64,000 bases of DNA from Ichthyophis bannanicus (lineage: Eukaryota > Chordata > Amphibia > Gymnophiona > Ichthyophiidae), in assembly GCA_033557465.1 (NCBI GenBank), contig CM066031.1, forward strand, positions 1,230,305,312-1,230,369,311, given 5' to 3'. The notes below the pieces were generated by a model. The model searched no databases, was not told the origin of the DNA, and saw only the letters and a program-made list of their open reading frames with translations. Position numbers and translations under genes: made by a program. This document shows, piece by piece, positions 63,490-64,000 of the stretch. Numbering within the stretch: the first letter of the stretch is position 1; every line of letters begins with the position of its first letter.

Positions 63490-64000
63490 CTACAAACAGC
63501 TTTCTTGTTAATGTAAAGTGCATACGGACACTAGGCCACTGTCCACAAATTAACCGCTTGTCACTGTTAAGTGTATGCTGGCACTATGCCACTGTCTGCA
63601 AAATTAATCCCTGGTTACTGCTAAGTGTATACGGGCACTAGGCCACTGTCTGCATTAGTACTGTCAAGTGTATTCTGGCACTAGGCCACTGTCTGCAAAA
63701 CTAATCCCTGGTTATTGCTAAGTGTATACGGGCACTAGGCCACTATCTGCATTAGTACTGTCAAGTGTATTCTGGCACTAGGCCACTGTCTGCAAATTAA
63801 CCGCTTGTCACTGTTAAGTGTATGCTGGCACTAGGCCACTGTCTGCAAAATTAATCCCTGGTTACTGCTAAGTGTATACGGGCACTAGGCCACTGTCTGC
63901 ATTAGTACTGTCAAGTGTATTCTGGCACTAGGCCACTGTCTGCAAAACTAATCCCTGGTTACTGCTAAGTGTATACGGGCACTAGGCCACTATCTGCATT
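63490..64000 (+). repeat. Satellite with 247-bp higher-order unit
   Basis: Monomers of about 43 and 53-54 bp share 'aagtgtat..(t/g)ggcactaggccactgtctgc' and differ in their spacers ('attagta', 'aaaactaatccctggtta', 'aaattaaccgcttgtca'). They follow an A-B-C-B-C' order. 'ctgttaagtgtatgctgg' starts at 63564 and again at 63811, exactly 247 bp apart, defining the higher-order unit. The array runs out of the window at 64000. Confidence 0.9.

Noticed and set aside
63490..64000. Regularly spaced repeats resembling a CRISPR array
   Set aside because: The 'spacers' are themselves repeated in order, there are no cas genes, and the context is a vertebrate genome. It is a satellite.

Overview
The window reads as intergenic DNA of a large, repeat-rich tetrapod genome. 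I found no host protein-coding gene, tRNA or rRNA. Almost everything that can be named is a transposable element: two CR1 lineages, L2, L1, an RTE/BovB element, a Penelope-like element, a DIRS-type tyrosine-recombinase retrotransposon, Ty3/gypsy relics, a complete gammaretrovirus-like endogenous provirus, a Chapaev-like DNA transposon with its deletion derivative, a Harbinger-like MITE, a CORE-SINE with an L2-type tail, and satellite arrays. CR1, BovB, DIRS, Penelope and L2-tailed SINEs together suggest an amphibian (a caecilian is my best guess) or a non-avian reptile. This is inference from repeat content only.

Layout. 1-1658: L2 reverse transcriptase, entering from outside the window. 1659-2732: decayed CR1, followed by an RTE/BovB element (2745-6073, minus strand) with a 12-bp target duplication. 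6125-7275: old antisense CR1 ORF1. 7276-12503: sense CR1 headed by four tandem 304-bp units. 12504-15310: mostly unassigned, with a Harbinger-like MITE (13669-13791) and a Ty3/gypsy remnant (14120-15090). 15315-29345: complete provirus with 4-bp GCAC duplications, two LTRs about 2% diverged, a tRNA-Gly primer site, gag-UAG-pol and env; env is split by a nearly intact antisense CR1 (23168-27296). 29350-35960: antisense L1 carrying CR1 and L2 insertions and an inverted 76-bp self-copy. 35975-45410: fragments of L2, RTE tail, gypsy integrase, CR1, SINE and other LINEs. 45466-48301: intact Chapaev-like transposon inside an antisense CR1 that runs on to 49965. 51196-53712: two CR1 pieces. 53935-56455: antisense Penelope-like element containing a 796-bp derivative of the Chapaev-like transposon. 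56460-60025: L2 and other LINE pieces. 60036-62830: antisense DIRS element with an intact tyrosine recombinase. 62795-63180: a 132/140-bp tandem repeat. 63490-64000: a satellite with a 247-bp higher-order period that leaves the window.

The parts interact as parasites of one another. Nesting gives a relative order: CR1-A was active after the provirus integrated; the Chapaev-like transposon moved after the CR1 and Penelope copies it entered; SINEs and LINE tails ending in (AATAAA)n share the L2 3' end and presumably its machinery. The most noteworthy items are the Chapaev-like autonomous/non-autonomous pair with TWA target duplications, the tandem promoter-like units on a CR1, the inverted templated insertion in L1, and the DIRS terminal inverted-repeat structure.
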